DNA of 64,000 nucleotides from Bolinopsis microptera (GCF_026151205.1 NC_087082.1:8502901-8566900), one strand, 5' to 3'; counted from the first letter of the stretch, positions 1 to 12,777 are shown. Notes: generated by a model from the letters alone, not told the origin. Numbers and translations are program-made.

Positions 1-2367
1 GAGATTAATTCTGTCACATTTTATAGAATTTTCAATTTTGGGTGCATTGCCGAAATCATTTATATCTAATTTTGGTTTGGAAAGCGTATGGACAATACAG
101 GAGTATGGACGATACAGTCGATTCAAGAGAGGGCAGTTCATGTTAACATTGTCACAAAAATGATGTGACGAAGTCAACATTGCTTGCCCTATTTTGAAGT
201 TCACCATACCTCTATTAGAGTTCAATATTCTTTCAGAAATAATTGGTAGATTATTGTCCAGCACATCAGAGCTCAAGTTTAATATTGTTAAGTTAAATTT
301 TGCTAAGTCACTAAAAATGTGACAGAATTAAAATTTTGTGCCCCAACAATATAAATTTAATGCAGCAAACTGGTATGGGCTGCTATATTTCTTGTATTAA
401 TCAATTCCAACCATATAATAATAAGAATGTTAATGTGAATGAAAAATTATCAAACGTTTAAAAAAACTTATGTTACGAAATTAACATTGCTTGCCCTATT
501 TTGAAGTTCACCATATCTCTATAAGAATTCAATATAACTTTATCATGCTAAAAATTTCGATAAACAAGTTATCTTCCAGCGCAAGGAGCAAACAGAGTTA
601 TAATATTTTTTTGTGACAAAATTAATCTATTTTTTACCATGTTGCGATGTTTCAATTGTGACACTGTAAACATATTACTACCATATAATAATTTATGTGA
701 CTGGTGCGTGGTTGTAATAGTGTTGATTGATCCAGTATATAGTAAGTAATATAGGGTGTTTAAGCTGGCATATCAATATTTGCTCAATTTCACCAAAATT
801 TGGTCAAACACAGCAGCAAGGGGTCCATATTTACTCCGTTACATGTTTGTAGTGTGACAAAGTAAACATTTCCGTGCCGGCCGTATTTAGGCGATATCTT
901 ATCACCTGATTAGGATATCGTTATGTGTCAAAGTTTGCCTAGAGGATAAATAATTTCATAATGTGACAAAGTCAGCTACACCGTGCCTTTTGATAGGGCC
1001 ACTAATATTTACCACTATCCTCAAACTCAAATGAACGTGTCCATATAAACACAAAGTATCAATGTGCGTTTCGTTGCTTTATGATAATAATGTCCATCGC
1101 ACGATAAGCTGAAATTTTCGTTATGAATGTGCTATAACCGTAAACTATCACATTTGCTGGAAATTTTTGACATGAGAATCTTCTGCCCGCTCTCGAGATT
1201 TTATGCATCACTGATCTTAGTTGGAACTAATGTCTGACATTGTTCTTTTTTCTAAATCTTAGCGTTATTGAGCGCTATGGAATTATTGCACTTTTTAGAT
1301 TTGTCTAAAATTAGAATATTCACCCAGATCCATTACTATCGCGGGAAATTATCAGCGCTCAGTCTTCACGACTTTTCGGGGATAAAAGAGAAAATAGAGA
1401 CGTAAAATATTGATTAGGGAATATTTAGAACTTTATTATTATCGACGAATAAAACTGCGTACGGTTTATACTGGTAATATATGACGAATAAGGACATTGT
1501 ACTGATATTAAAAGTTGGAACTAGTGCTTTGAAAAATGTCTGACATTGTTCGTTTTCCTATATCTAAGCGTTGATGGGCGTTATTAAATTATAATACTTT
1601 TTAAATTTGTTAAAAATTAGAAAAGATTATTCACTCAATGACTCCGCAATCCATTTTTTTGAAAAAACAAAATTAAATAATAATCACGAGGAGTACACAA
1701 ACACACGCTAAATATAACAATTATGGAATTGGTAGTTATGTATTAATTTGGTATTCCATAATGATCGGAATCTGTCGAACAAAATTGTGATAAAGTGATT
1801 AAAGACACATTTCATATAGAAACATATATTATCATGACAGTCAAACGAAAAAGGAGAAATAATAATTCTGACAGTTAATTTTAAAGATATAACAAACATC
1901 TTCTTTCAAGGCGATATTGTCTTTTTCGTAAAATAATTCACAAAATAGAAATGCATTCGAATATCAATCGAGCAAATTTAATTTTTGTTGATCATCTTAA
2001 TCATTGATCCATAATGTTTTGTTTTTTTCGTCTTTTTATCTTTCTTTTTTCTTTTAATTTAAAATATTAACCATCTTGATCAATGGCTTTTTATTTTTCA
2101 TCAATCATCTTAATCAATATGTTTGTAAAAAAATCGATCATCTTATTAGATCATGGTTAAGATTATTAACCAATTTTAGTCCACACAGCACTTAGAGGTG
2201 GACCATTTCATGAGACAAAATCATTATCAATAAATTTAACCGATCATCTTAATCATTGCAAATTTAAATATTCGCCTAAATCAGAGTTGTAAAGCAAAAT
2301 TAATCACTTTATGTCATAAATATCATAGTCTTTTTTGAGCCAGATAACAAACTTTGCCGAGTATGTA
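1..2367. other. AT-rich intergenic sequence, no gene seen
   Basis: No convincing coding exon is seen. The sequence contains diverged local duplications: a segment around 'TTGCTTGCCCTATTTTGAAG' occurs near 180 and again near 487, and a different ~90-bp segment beginning TGTCTGACATTGTTC occurs near 1231 and 1537. The spacing is about 306-307 bp in both cases. At 1990-2260 a degenerate motif resembling ATCATCTTAATCATTG occurs about five times. A minus-strand AATAAA near 2090 could be the poly(A) signal of the GPCR exon that ends at 2368. Confidence 0.5.
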
Positions 2368-3357
2368 CTATGTTTGTAGTTCTGATGAGATCTCTGTATA
2401 TCCTCGTCTTCTTTGAGCCAGATGACGAACTTTTCCATAGATGGTGAGTGGTAGAAGGAGAACTTTTGCTATGTAGTTTCTGTACCGTGCTCTCATTTCC
2501 GGTTTATGCAGGATCAGGATGGTTGGGAACAGTGCTGCGTTCATCAGAGGAAGTGTGAATCGTAACATTACCAGGATGGGTAATGGCAATACGTTCAAAA
2601 TATACAATATCAAGGGGTATGTCATAATATAGTACAAAGAGACGCTACACAAGTACAGTAACGAGATTAGAAACACTGTTAAGTTAACTTGGTTTGCAGT
2701 GTTCAGCTGTGGATTTTCGTGACCTCCAAATGCTTTCTTTATATGGATCATCTGAAGAACCATGCATACAAGCACGATCAAGCAAGGCAGACCAAACTGA
2801 ACTAAAGATATAACTATGTCCATGATAATCATCATGTGATTTGCTGCGCCATCAGACAATGCAAAGTAACGCATCATCAACCTTAGTACAAGAGATGTTG
2901 TGCCTTTTCCAATTGTTTCTAAGGTAGTGATAACGTTCCATGGACCCACAAAAACACCACATTTTGGGCTATCATTAACACTAGATATGAGATCATTCAA
3001 GAACCAAACATCAATAATGCACAGGACCAGGAGAATGGACGGGTAAATGAAGAGGACTATTTTCAAAAGTCGGTTATTCTGCGTGTAAAATGGACGCATT
3101 ATGTTAATAGTCTTCACAACCGTTAGCACAAGAACACAAAACGTCGAAGTAACGTAGCAGAGTACACCAAACTTTTGACAGACCACAAATGTCCACGGAT
3201 GCATCCTCATAGAAGGGTCCTTCAAGCACAGTAGTGATATTGAGCCTCGTCCTATCTCTAAACACGCACTTCCAATGTCCATAGCACCAATCAGAATGAA
3301 GAATAGGCAAGAAATCCTTCTCCAGTCCTTGCGGTAATCATATATGATCACAGAGTT
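2368..3357 (-). CDS. Class A-like GPCR, terminal exon (lacks TM1)
   Basis: The open frame encodes about 330 residues with six recognisable membrane segments. TM2 is near the start (about residues 18-40). TM3 ends in KTINIMRPF where class A receptors have DRY plus a loop, and TM4, TM5 and TM6 follow. TM7 ends in NAALFPTIL, a variant of NPxxY. A short basic tail follows. TM1 and its GN motif are absent. The frame has an ATG at 3366, but directly after it lies ATCCAG, a plausible splice acceptor, so the exon probably starts at 3357 within intracellular loop 1, with TM1 on an upstream exon. I could not find that exon between 3400 and 4900. Ligand unknown. It may be a multi-exon receptor or a 5'-truncated copy. 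Confidence 0.72.
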   Translation of the reverse strand, partial: NSVIIYDYRKDWRRISCLFFILIGAMDIGSACLEIGRGSISLLCLKDPSMRMHPWTFVVCQKFGVLCYVTSTFCVLVLTVVKTINIMRPFYTQNNRLLKIVLFIYPSILLVLCIIDVWFLNDLISSVNDSPKCGVFVGPWNVITTLETIGKGTTSLVLRLMMRYFALSDGAANHMMIIMDIVISLVQFGLPCLIVLVCMVLQMIHIKKAFGGHENPQLNTANQVNLTVFLISLLYLCSVSLYYIMTYPLILYILNVLPLPILVMLRFTLPLMNAALFPTILILHKPEMRARYRNYIAKVLLLPLTIYGKVRHLAQRRRGYTEISSELQT

Positions 3358-4948
3358 CTGGATCATGATATAAAGAGCAATCGTGATATTGATTGGGGAT
3401 ATATACTGATAGCCATTTAGTAATGACCGTCAAAAACTATGGAGGTACTGGGAGGCGAGTTAGCGGTAGTCATATTATTAGTCCAGATCATTGTTCTGCA
3501 GCGTAACTTTACGAGGATTTGGAGGAAACGAACTAACTATACGATCCCGAAATGAACTGCGGAAAAATACTAGGAAACTTGCTCTTTTGTATCAAATTAT
3601 CTGTGACGAAGATAATGCACCATGATAATCTTACTTATAGTAGCTACAGTGACATTTGGATTGTTGCGACGTTATTTCCTATTATCAAACTATACCAATA
3701 TTTGTATCCTAAAAACTTTATCAGCTTTTGTATCAAATTTCTTATATTAGGAAGATAACGCACCATGGAAATTTCACATATAGTAGCTACAGTGAGTTCT
3801 GGATTGTCGTCAGAGGCAACATATAAGTCATCATAAGTGCTAAATTGAAATACAGGAAAGTAACTTGAAAGTATTAGATAATAGATGCTAACCCTCAAAT
3901 TTAACACCCTCAGTTAATAATGCTTGCGACAAATCGACTTCTGAATCACTTCAGGGTGTCTTGTTATTATTTGTAGCTACAGTCATCAATCCTTGGAAGT
4001 TCACGAACACACTGTAACGCAGTAATGATAGACTAATCGACGATGCTAGCTAAATATTTCAGGGTAAATGTTCTATCCGAAGCCGATTGGTCATGCAGTA
4101 ATAAACATAAGACATGTTGCATAACTGATGACCACCAAGCGAGTCCTAAACAATTAATAATCTTAACTATATGAACATAATTATTGTATAAGGTGTAATA
4201 GATAAGAGTATATTTTAGGGGTTTTGAGAACGTTTAGAATACTGTGAGACCATAAATAAAACTATCGTATATTATGAAAATCAGCCATCTTTGATTTTCC
4301 CGTCCGTGTCACAGGTCCAGGCAAAATTTCCTGCGGAATCCATCACAATTGATAATATATCTTGCCTAGAATCCCTCTTTCCTGGAACTAAGTTGAACTG
4401 AAATATTTCGATTGTTTTGACTACTGATATAATATCCACGACAGTATACTGTATGCGACATTATGATAATTTGATCTTAAAAACGTCGAATTTAGAAGGC
4501 TAAAAGTGGATAAACGCTCTAGTCATTATTCTGGTTTAACCGTGCACTAGGCTTGTCATATAAAGGCCATTGTCTTGATTGAATAAATAATAAGGGGTTT
4601 GCAAAGGTTTACAGACAATAGTACCAAGTACAAACAGTATGTATTTATCGCGAATACTCGACCATTTGAAACATATCAATGAGTTGTGTGCCATTCTTAA
4701 GAATCAATATTCTTAGAATCAAGATTCAATCGAGAGTGAAAAGTTTCATCTCTTTAGATTCAAGTGTTGTCTATTTCTGTTATTGGCTAAGGTTAGGTTT
4801 GGAACGTTATGACTAGTTACGACAAGTTAATTTTATATGCGACTATTAACACAGGTCAACTGGTACATTGCATGGTTGCTTAGTTATGAAGTAATTAATG
4901 CATGAATACCAATGCTTACCTTATTAACGACACAATATTACCTTTATT
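3358..4948. other. Noncoding, upstream of the GPCR exon
   Basis: Expected place for the missing TM1 exon of the minus-strand receptor, but no hydrophobic exon with a GN motif and a donor site was found. Short similar segments occur near 3600-3660 and 3740-3800 (both contain GATAATGCACCATG-like and TATAGTAGCTACAGTGA sequence), which indicates a small diverged local duplication. Confidence 0.4.
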
Positions 4949-5569
4949 GGGGGATGGAGGGGTGAAGGGGATGGAGGGGGTGGATGGGGTGGAGGGGGAG
5001 GAGGGGGTGGAGGGGGTGGAGGGGGTTGAGGGGGTGAAGGGGGTGGAGGGGGTGGAGGGGTGGAGGGGGTGGAGGGGTGGAGGGGATGGAGGGGTGGATG
5101 GGGTGGAGGGTGTGGATGGGGTGGAGGGGGTGGAGGGGGTGGAGGGGATGGAGGGGTGGATGGGGTGGAAGGGGTGGAGGGGGTGGATGGGGTGGAGGGG
5201 TGGATGGGGTGGAGGGGGTGGAAGGGGTGGAGGGGGTGGAGGGGGTGGAGGGGGTGGAGGGGTGGAGGGGGTGGAGGGGGTGGAGGGGGTGGAGGGGGTG
5301 GAGGGGGTGGAGGGGTGGAGGGGGTGGAGGGGGTGGAGGGGGTGGAGGGGGTGGAGGGGGTGGAGGGGGTGGAGGGAGTGGAGGGGGTGGAGGGGGTGGA
5401 GGGGTGGAGGGAGTGGAGGGGGTGGAGGGGGTGGAGGGGGTGGAGGGGTGGAGGGGGTGGAGGGGTGGAGGGGTGGAGGGGGTGGAGGGGATAGGGGGAT
5501 GGAGGGGTGGATGGGGTGGAGGGGGTTGAGGGGGTGGAGGGGGTGGAGGGGGTGGAAGGGGTGGAGGGT
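4949..5569. repeat. G-rich minisatellite (GGGGGTGGAG)n
   Basis: About 620 bp of purine-rich units of GGGGGTGGAG and GGGGTGGAG with occasional GATGGGGT variants. The G strand is the plus strand. Runs of 4-5 G every 4-5 bases throughout give strong potential for G-quadruplex formation. Long Gly/Trp/Val/Glu or Pro/His/Ser reading frames on either strand are products of the repeat, not genes. Confidence 0.95.
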
Positions 5570-5888
5570 CAGACATAGACAAAAATGGCTAACGTAACAT
5601 GACGTGACTAATCCCTTACCAACGATATGATTTATACTTTCAATACCAATATATAACAGATGTTTTGAATATGCACTATGACGTTAAGTATGACGTTAAG
5701 TTGTAAGTTTTAACGTAACTTCTTCTTATCAAGTAACATTTTGTCCTTACTCGGGTCGATCAGAAAACATTGTGTTCAACACAATATCATTCGAGACTCA
5801 ATAACTGTGCACAATTTCATCACATTATTATGATTAAGTTTTTAATGTCATGTTGTGAGTCTAGTACCACATGTTTTGTGAGTACTAG

Positions 5889-5923
<35 letters not shown>

Positions 5924-7027
5924 ACAGTGCTAATTATTGCGCTTATTATGAGCTTAGTTCATTAACTTGACTCACAATTCCTTTTTAGACGCAAGTCAAG
6001 TTTTCCGTCCTACTCTTTTCTCACCATCCGTTAAAAAGTAACACAGTAGGCCTTACCCGACATCATGTTCACAACTAGCTGTCGAGTGAGCGGCGCTCTG
6101 TAGGAAATTTATTTGCAGTGTTAATAAATCACTTGACTTAGGCATTACGAGTCTTAAAGTTCCGTTTCGATAAGTTAATTTAGTTTGACTGCGTCAATGC
6201 GGGTTTTAGTTTTTACTGCGTGGGTTCATAGTATTTCACCCTCTTTAACGGCGACACTGGATTTCGGCCGTGTTACTCTTGTAGGATGAATAATTTTCTA
6301 AATAGCACAATTATCTTATTGCTTGTCTGAGATTGTACAGTTTTATATATTGCGGTAGACCATTGATATTTTTATAAAAATAGCAGGTGTTGATGATTTT
6401 ACTGAAATTTTAACTGAATCTAGGACTTTATTTCACGATAAATATTTCATCCTAAAAACCGCATTATAAAGTACTTAGTGTTCCAAGTATGACAGTATGA
6501 CTCATACAATAAAGAGGCTGTGTAATTATAAATATTTTACTCGTTTTGTACTTAATTAACAAGATACATTTTTGTAACCAGAAATCCTGGACCCAGTTTT
6601 AATACCGGTCCCTGCTTTAGCCGTAGCCCCGGTCCCTTTGAGTCCCGATCCCGGCTTAGTCTCGGTCCTAGCACTTTTTTCCAGTCCCGGTCGCGGTCCC
6701 AGCCGGTCGACCCTTGACTCTATTGTAACATGTTGTTTATCATCATGTTTTAGTTTTAATTTGTCTGACTCTATTTTTGTGAATGGGAAGCATTATCAGA
6801 CCTTCCACCACTTCGGATATTTTAATTCATAAAACATTTTACCGAAATCACAAAACGTATTCCTCTTTTTTTTTAAACTTTTCGATCAGTTAATCAACTT
6901 TAGAGTGTTCGTAAATTTAACAAAAACCTCTCTTGATATTTCCATAATAGTTAGGGATAATTAACTTTAATACAGATTACAGAACCATCTGGACAAGCAT
7001 TTTTTACAGGAATGTGTTGTCCATAGT
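5570..7027. other. Noncoding with low-complexity tracts
   Basis: No gene seen. Contains a poly(C) run of about 33 bases at 5890-5922 and, around 6590-6720, a C/G-rich stretch with several CCCGGTCCC-like words in otherwise AT-rich sequence. Poly(C) tracts of this kind often mark repeats or weak points in an assembly. Confidence 0.5.
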
Positions 7028-7305
7028 CTCAGGAACCACCCCAAAGAGTTTTAAATCTGGATCTGACGGGGGGAAAAAAGTTAGAGCACATTTTCTCCAG
7101 CCGCCTAAAGATCGCGCTTGAAAAACTCGTAACTACCGTCAAAAAGACACCCAGGAGCCCCATAGGGTGTGCAAAATGACCGCAATAGTAATATTTGTGT
7201 CAGATCTTTATGTATTGAAATAAATTTATTATTATGGACTACGCTCTCGAAAATTTACTAAAATTTGAAAAAATTTACTAAAATTTTGAAGATTTACAAA
7301 AAATT
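7028..7305 (+). repeat. Dispersed repeat, copy 1 of an inverted pair
   Basis: The segment around CTCGTAACTACCGTCAAAAAG and CACCCAGGAGCCCCATAG matches the reverse complement of 10238-10537 over its whole length with many substitutions. The copies could be terminal repeats of one 3.5-kb insertion, because a LINE remnant lies between them, or two independent copies of one family in opposite orientation. No target duplication was recognised. Confidence 0.7.
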
Positions 7306-7769
7306 TGGACAGCAAAGTATATCAGTATCCTCTGCTTAGTGCTTTTACCTCAACATTTTTGTTTGAGGACAAGTTCAAAGCTTTAATAGCTACCGTTGTA
7401 TCAGCATCATCAGTATAGCTACATGTACCATGGTGTCTGCGGTTGATGCTGCTGTAAAAACGTTGGACAAGAGCTGAGCCTTATAAGCTCATGCTTGTTG
7501 AGCTGATGAACAGTTTGCTAAGTTGCAAAACAGCAGAAATCAATATTTTCACTGATCTTACTGATCATACAAATCATATAAAGATGTAATTTAAACCTAA
7601 TTCTGATAAATCAGAGGATACTGATATACTTTGCCTCCTTATACATCGTTTTAGTGAGAACGATAATGAAATTGTGATGACGACAAGAAACAGCTCACAC
7701 TCAATCTTACTTACTTTGATACTTTGATGAGGTGTGGCCCGAATGTCAGGGCCATCGTACATCACGTAG

Positions 7770-8335
7770 AAAACCCGATCACATAGACAACCCGACTGGA
7801 GGTTCCAGTTTATAAGAGAGTTGCTGCAGACAGCAGTGTAGCCTGCCGTTGGAGGATTGTCAGGAACTTTGTCTAGGGCAGTATTCACGGATATTTATGT
7901 TCAATCAATAGTGTTCACAGATTTTGGCAGTAGGTTCCATAATTTTGCAGCTTTGACAGAAAAAGGGTTCTCATACATGGTTTTTATGTAGGAAGGGCAG
8001 TTCTTAGCAAGTGGAGGTATTCTAACTTTGGTTCCTAGGCGATCATTTAGATTGAACTTCATTTCAATGTTATTTGTGATTTTTCCATTGAGGAACTTCC
8101 AGGCATTTTTAATATGTATCTCTCTCGTCTTCTTAGGAGGGATGGGAGGTTGAGAGTTTTAGTCTTTCCCATTAGTCCAAGTTCTGGCAGCCTGATATCC
8201 TGCGGGTGAAGGATCCTTTGAACTGCTTCCAGTGCTTGGAATTCGTGTACTTTGTGAGGATTCCAGAGGGCGGAGCAGTACTCAAGCCTAATTCGGACAA
8301 TCTTTAATATAATTCTAAAGATTTTTTCTGTATGT
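7770..8335 (-). pseudogene. LINE reverse-transcriptase C-terminal tail, broken
   Basis: Read on the minus strand, the sequence encodes a typical non-LTR reverse-transcriptase C-terminal region. In order it has an R-L-E-Y-C-S-A-L-W-N-P motif, a LEAVQR helix, LNLPSLLRRR, a K-LWN-LPKSVN motif, then DKVPDNPPTAGY and NSLINW. At least one frameshift lies between LLRRR and the NAWKFLNGK segment (about 8130), and stop codons lie after LPKSVN. The catalytic palm domain and everything upstream are missing. This is a short decayed 3' fragment of a Jockey/CR1-like element and is unrelated in frame or strand to the LINE at 60.5 kb. Confidence 0.8.
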
Positions 8336-10237
8336 ACGTTTGTCTGTACGACCGCCCACGTGCCAATTTGGTGAGTAATAGGAAGTTAGGTAAAAACCAA
8401 AAGATTGCATAGCAACGGTGTTGTAATGCACACGTGCAAAGATTGTTGGAACAGCATTTTTATCGGTTTTGTGGTAATTACATTGTGTTTATATTAAGGT
8501 GATTTACATTTAAATCGGCTGTATCTTCGGTTAAGATGAACACTTTTTGATGCGATTAAAACTTTCTTTCAAAGAACACTACTTCTACGTCATCCCTGTT
8601 ACCACGGGCTTTCTAGTATTCTTATAATTACCATGCAAGTTGGGCCAGTTGCACTAGACATGGGACAGTTTAGCTACTCAACATGGTATTTAATACAGCA
8701 AGCTTTCTCATAACTCGGAGGAACAATTACATCTCCTTCCCTAGGCTCTCTGTTCAAGAAGGAAGGAGATTAGCTCTAAGTTATTACATTAGCTTCTTGT
8801 AGGTGGGTAGTAACCTAGTAACAACGTGACCAGCCTCTGCCCCCTGTCACGTTTTGAGAGTTTACTAATCAACCTCGGTTGCATGCACCATCGCTCCTTA
8901 AACTACCTCAACATTGACACCACTAAAACATATATAACTCTTCACTCTACTGTCCCCGGCCCTGATGATAAAAACACGTTGTTTGAATCAAACAACCTGT
9001 TACATTTCACTTATATTATGTTTCCAGAACCTCCTCCAGTTTACTAAGTACTATGTTAGTCAGTAATGGTTAATTTTACAATCTTATTTATAAAAAGGTT
9101 AAAAACACTGTTCAACAAGCTTAATAACCATTTTCAATTATTTCTGTCACTCCTTGACGTACATTCATCAAGGAATTTAGATATGATTTAACTCCATAGG
9201 TAAATCTGTAAATATTGTGCTATACTACAGCTTCAGTGACCAAGTTTATTGGTAAGATCCCAAGTCCTGATCAGATCTGTCGCTAAATGTCTGTCTGCTG
9301 TCAAAATAAATTAATGTAAAACTTATTAATCACAATTTTAATGTTATGGTCAGCCTGACATAATAAATTGTGATAATTCCAAGTAACTTCGTTCTCATTT
9401 TATATCATTGTTCTAAAATGTACAAAAAAGGAATTAACCAAAACTCAGAGCTCATCAGGCTGCTCACCAGTGTTCCAAGGATCCGGACCATGTGATTACA
9501 CTACAGGTTATATGTATAATTCCGCGAGCAGTTGACTGTTGAGTAATTCTTAAAAAGGAAGTTGATTAGACTTAAGCTTCCATCCCCCTGATGGAAACTC
9601 TGGATCGTGCTTGAATTAATATATTCAAAATTGCTTCTGCAGATGCGAGAGCTTATCAAATTAAAAGCAAAACTTGAGTTGAGTAAAGATGACGTCATGT
9701 ACAGTGTACACTGTACACCTTCCTTGTGTCAATTTCGCTGAATTTAATTATTATTGATTACCTTTACAATATTATGTGGATGATTAGAAAGTGATCTGTT
9801 CAATCGATGTTAAAAGACCTCGCATGATTAGTGATTACCATTTATGTTTATAAACATAAAACAATGAAATGATAATAAAATCCAGCTTTTCCAGCTTTGG
9901 GACTGTAAATTAATGCTTTTCATACAAAGTTACAACAAAGTCTTCTTGTTATGTATCCTGGGTTTGGACAGGATATTACCCGCTTAAAATATTTCCATCT
10001 CGTTACATAATACTGAAATATAATATATTTACAATAAATTATGCAATCACAACATTATAATCAACAAAATAAATTTAATCACAGAATCTCAGACTATATC
10101 TCTACTATGTTATTATGTTATAGTTTCCAATAATGTTTAAAATTCTGGGCCTTGAGAGATCTTATACATTAAGTTTTGGGATGATTGTAGTACCTGAATC
10201 CTAAAATCCTTATAACTAGACAACGTTTTGATTAAAT
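8336..10237. other. AT-rich noncoding sequence
   Basis: No exon or RNA gene recognised. Small open frames in this interval show no family motif. It lies between the LINE remnant and the second copy of the inverted dispersed repeat. Confidence 0.4.
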
Positions 10238-10537
10238 TGTACTACAATTTTTTCGAAATTTTAGTAAATTTTTCAAAGTTTAGTAAATTTTTGAGAGCAT
10301 AGCCTATAAAGATGAAATTATTTCATTAGATCTGACGACCCTGAAACACTGACTCGCCTCACATAATGTCACTATTGTGGTTATTTTGTACCACCTATGG
10401 GGCTCCTGGGTGACTTTTTGACGGTAGTTACGAGTTTTTCAATTGCTGTCATTAGACGCCTGGAGAAATTTTGCTCTAGCTTTGTTTCCCCATCAGATCA
10501 AGATTCAAAACTCTTTGGGATTGGTTCCTCAGGCTAT
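10238..10537 (-). repeat. Dispersed repeat, copy 2 of an inverted pair
   Basis: The reverse complement aligns with 7028-7305. Shared words include GGCTCCTGGGTG, TTTTTGACGGTAGTTACGAG and AGTAAATTTT. Divergence is clear, so the pair is not a recent hairpin. It ends about 500 bp before the plus-strand GPCR start codon. Confidence 0.7.
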
Positions 10538-11041
10538 TATATGGCTATTACATGACTATTATGTGGCTATTATATGGACAACACATTCCTGTAGAAAACC
10601 GCTTGTCGCAAATTTTTCCCAGACATTGTGCACATAATTCCGTAACTATAAGTCAGAAAACCTCAAAGGTCGCGTAACACATGAAACTTTAGCAGTTTAG
10701 CAAGTTTATAATATGAGATGGTAATGACATTATTGAGTTAACATGCTTATAATGGGTGTATGAGATTTAGATATCAACTTTCGATCAATTTCTCATTACA
10801 TCATATAAGCGTCTTGTTACATTATGTTGATCAGTTTCAGAGTTTTAAATGGTCTGAACTTCCCGGTTTTTGTCACCAGCCATTAGTTGGTAACTCATCT
10901 TACTCCCTGGCTCCGATTTTTAGCTGTTTTGAATTCGAAAATGCTACTCATCACTTCCGATTAATATAATTTTCGAGCTGTACCTTTTAACTTCCAAATG
11001 TGTCACACTAAAATAAAGGTGTTCAGCTGAACAGGATTAGA

Positions 11042-12304
11042 ATGAACGCAACGCAGAAGTACAACCCCCACGTTATAATGGACGAGATGGACTTATCTGG
11101 TGGACCCGCGGCAGACAAACTCCTGGGAGTTCTCCTCCTCCTGTTTGGACTTATTGGTACCCCTGGAAACATTCTAGCTTTAAGATACTTCCACTCCACT
11201 GGAAGGAAGGACTTGTCAGCTGTGTTGTATATGATAAACTGTTTTTGTGATTTTTTGATTAGTTTGGGGCATTACCCGGCAACAATAGCACTTCTTAGGG
11301 GTCGAATCCCAGGAATTTTCAATAATCTTATCTTTTGTGGTTTTTGGAATGTTGTTTTCTTTTTCTTGCAGAAATTCACCATTTTCACGGTCATGCTGCT
11401 GAGTGTATCAAGGACTGTTGCCATCGTACTACCATTCTACAAAGTCAACAAGTTCTGGGCATTGTTGAGTCTAGGGAGCTATGCAATAATGTTGCTAGTA
11501 ATAGAGATAACAGGAGCAATCTTCAAAGCAAGGTTTATCTACCTTTCCGTGGGACCATTCTGTCTCCTCCAGCCTGATGCAGATATATTGGAAAGAGTCA
11601 CGATCAGGTTGGTCCTGCTCGTCGCAGTCCCTTCAATCATCACCTTCATAAGCTTCGTCGTCTCAGTCATTCGACTTACTTGTCAGGATAAAATAAGAGG
11701 AGCTCAAAACCAGAAGAAGGAGGCATCCAACACAATCGCTATCTTCACAGGTTGTTTCATCTTCTGCAACATGCCCTACTGCATCATGCTTACCCTGGAG
11801 AATGTTAGAGTCCATTCTCATCTACCATACCCTGGACCGTACTTAAAGAACAGGGTGATGTTCTGGTACGCATGGCCAGTGTCCTGTGTGGCGTTCATCG
11901 TGCTCAATTCTGCCATCAACCCCGTCCTATACTACATGAGAATGACTGGTTTCAAGAAATGGAGCAAGGAGGGGAGGAAAAGCATATTAAAGCTTCAATC
12001 AACATCGTCCAGCATCGTTGCCACATTTATCACCGTAAAGGAGCGTGATAGTCGCCATGGTCGCCATAGCATGAACACTATCGACAGAAGCGCTATCTCT
12101 AGCCAGCCGAGCCAGGAAACCTTGGTCAGTGGCGACAGGATACCCAGGTCTAACAAGCGGAGATGGCACAGCACAGGAATTATCGATAGGACCAAGTTGA
12201 AAAGTAAACAGGAGAGCTCGAGCAATATCGACTCAATCAGCATGCGAAACAATCGAGAAGAAAACAGTGTGAGCAACATCGTCAAAAACAGAGTCGCCCA
12301 GTAG
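11042..12304 (+). CDS. Class A (rhodopsin-like) GPCR, complete single exon
   Basis: A 420-residue receptor with all seven membrane segments. TM1 carries the GN motif (N43). TM2 has an acidic residue (D70). C99 at the TM3 start and C174 in extracellular loop 2 can form the conserved disulphide. TM3 ends S-R-T (residues 123-125) in place of DRY. TM6 has a proline at 246 (FCNMPY), and TM7 carries an intact NPVLYY motif (293-298). N2 is a possible N-glycosylation site in a short extracellular N-terminus. The roughly 110-residue cytoplasmic tail is rich in Ser, Arg and Lys and suits kinase and arrestin regulation. The start is the first in-frame ATG and gives a normal-length receptor. Ligand not identifiable from sequence. 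It is intronless and lies tail-to-tail with the PX-SH3 exons on the other strand. Confidence 0.9.
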   Translation: MNATQKYNPHVIMDEMDLSGGPAADKLLGVLLLLFGLIGTPGNILALRYFHSTGRKDLSAVLYMINCFCDFLISLGHYPATIALLRGRIPGIFNNLIFCGFWNVVFFFLQKFTIFTVMLLSVSRTVAIVLPFYKVNKFWALLSLGSYAIMLLVIEITGAIFKARFIYLSVGPFCLLQPDADILERVTIRLVLLVAVPSIITFISFVVSVIRLTCQDKIRGAQNQKKEASNTIAIFTGCFIFCNMPYCIMLTLENVRVHSHLPYPGPYLKNRVMFWYAWPVSCVAFIVLNSAINPVLYYMRMTGFKKWSKEGRKSILKLQSTSSSIVATFITVKERDSRHGRHSMNTIDRSAISSQPSQETLVSGDRIPRSNKRRWHSTGIIDRTKLKSKQESSSNIDSISMRNNREENSVSNIVKNRVAQ

Positions 12305-12777
12305 CAGATTTAGAAACTGAGAAAAAATGTCTTATCGAAAGGACTAAGGACGTTACTTTAAGTCAAGTTATGTCAGCACTAAGCAGCTTGATATCTGAGG
12401 TAAATTTTCCAACAGAAATAAGAAAATACCCAGCTCAGGGACCTTCTCTGCGTGTCCTCCTGAATGAGCAGTGCGAGACTGATTGTAGCATACTTGGATC
12501 CTTTGAAGAGACCTGCTACGAAGTCATTTTGGCCATATGGAAGGTTAAAAGTGCAATAATGAACCTTGCTCGAACCCCTAGTGGTTCTTCGGACATTACT
12601 TTGATGAATATGGTACGAGGATGAAACATTGGGACAATTATTGTGCTGTAAGAGTAGTTAATTTGTGTGTTTTTACTTCTGTTTGTGTAATGATCCCTTC
12701 ACGTGTGATAAATCTGGTAAAGATTCTGTACATTTTCAGTAGAAATACGTTTTTGTTGTGTACAAAAGTAGATCACA

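Noticed and set aside
4902-5597. Long Gly/Trp/Val-rich and Pro/His-rich open frames on both strands
   Set aside because: They exist only because the G-rich minisatellite lacks stop codons; no domain, and the reading is equivalent in several frames.
6800-6830. Trp-Trp codons on the minus strand as the missing SH3 half
   Set aside because: The surrounding codons hit stops at once and show no SH3 pattern.
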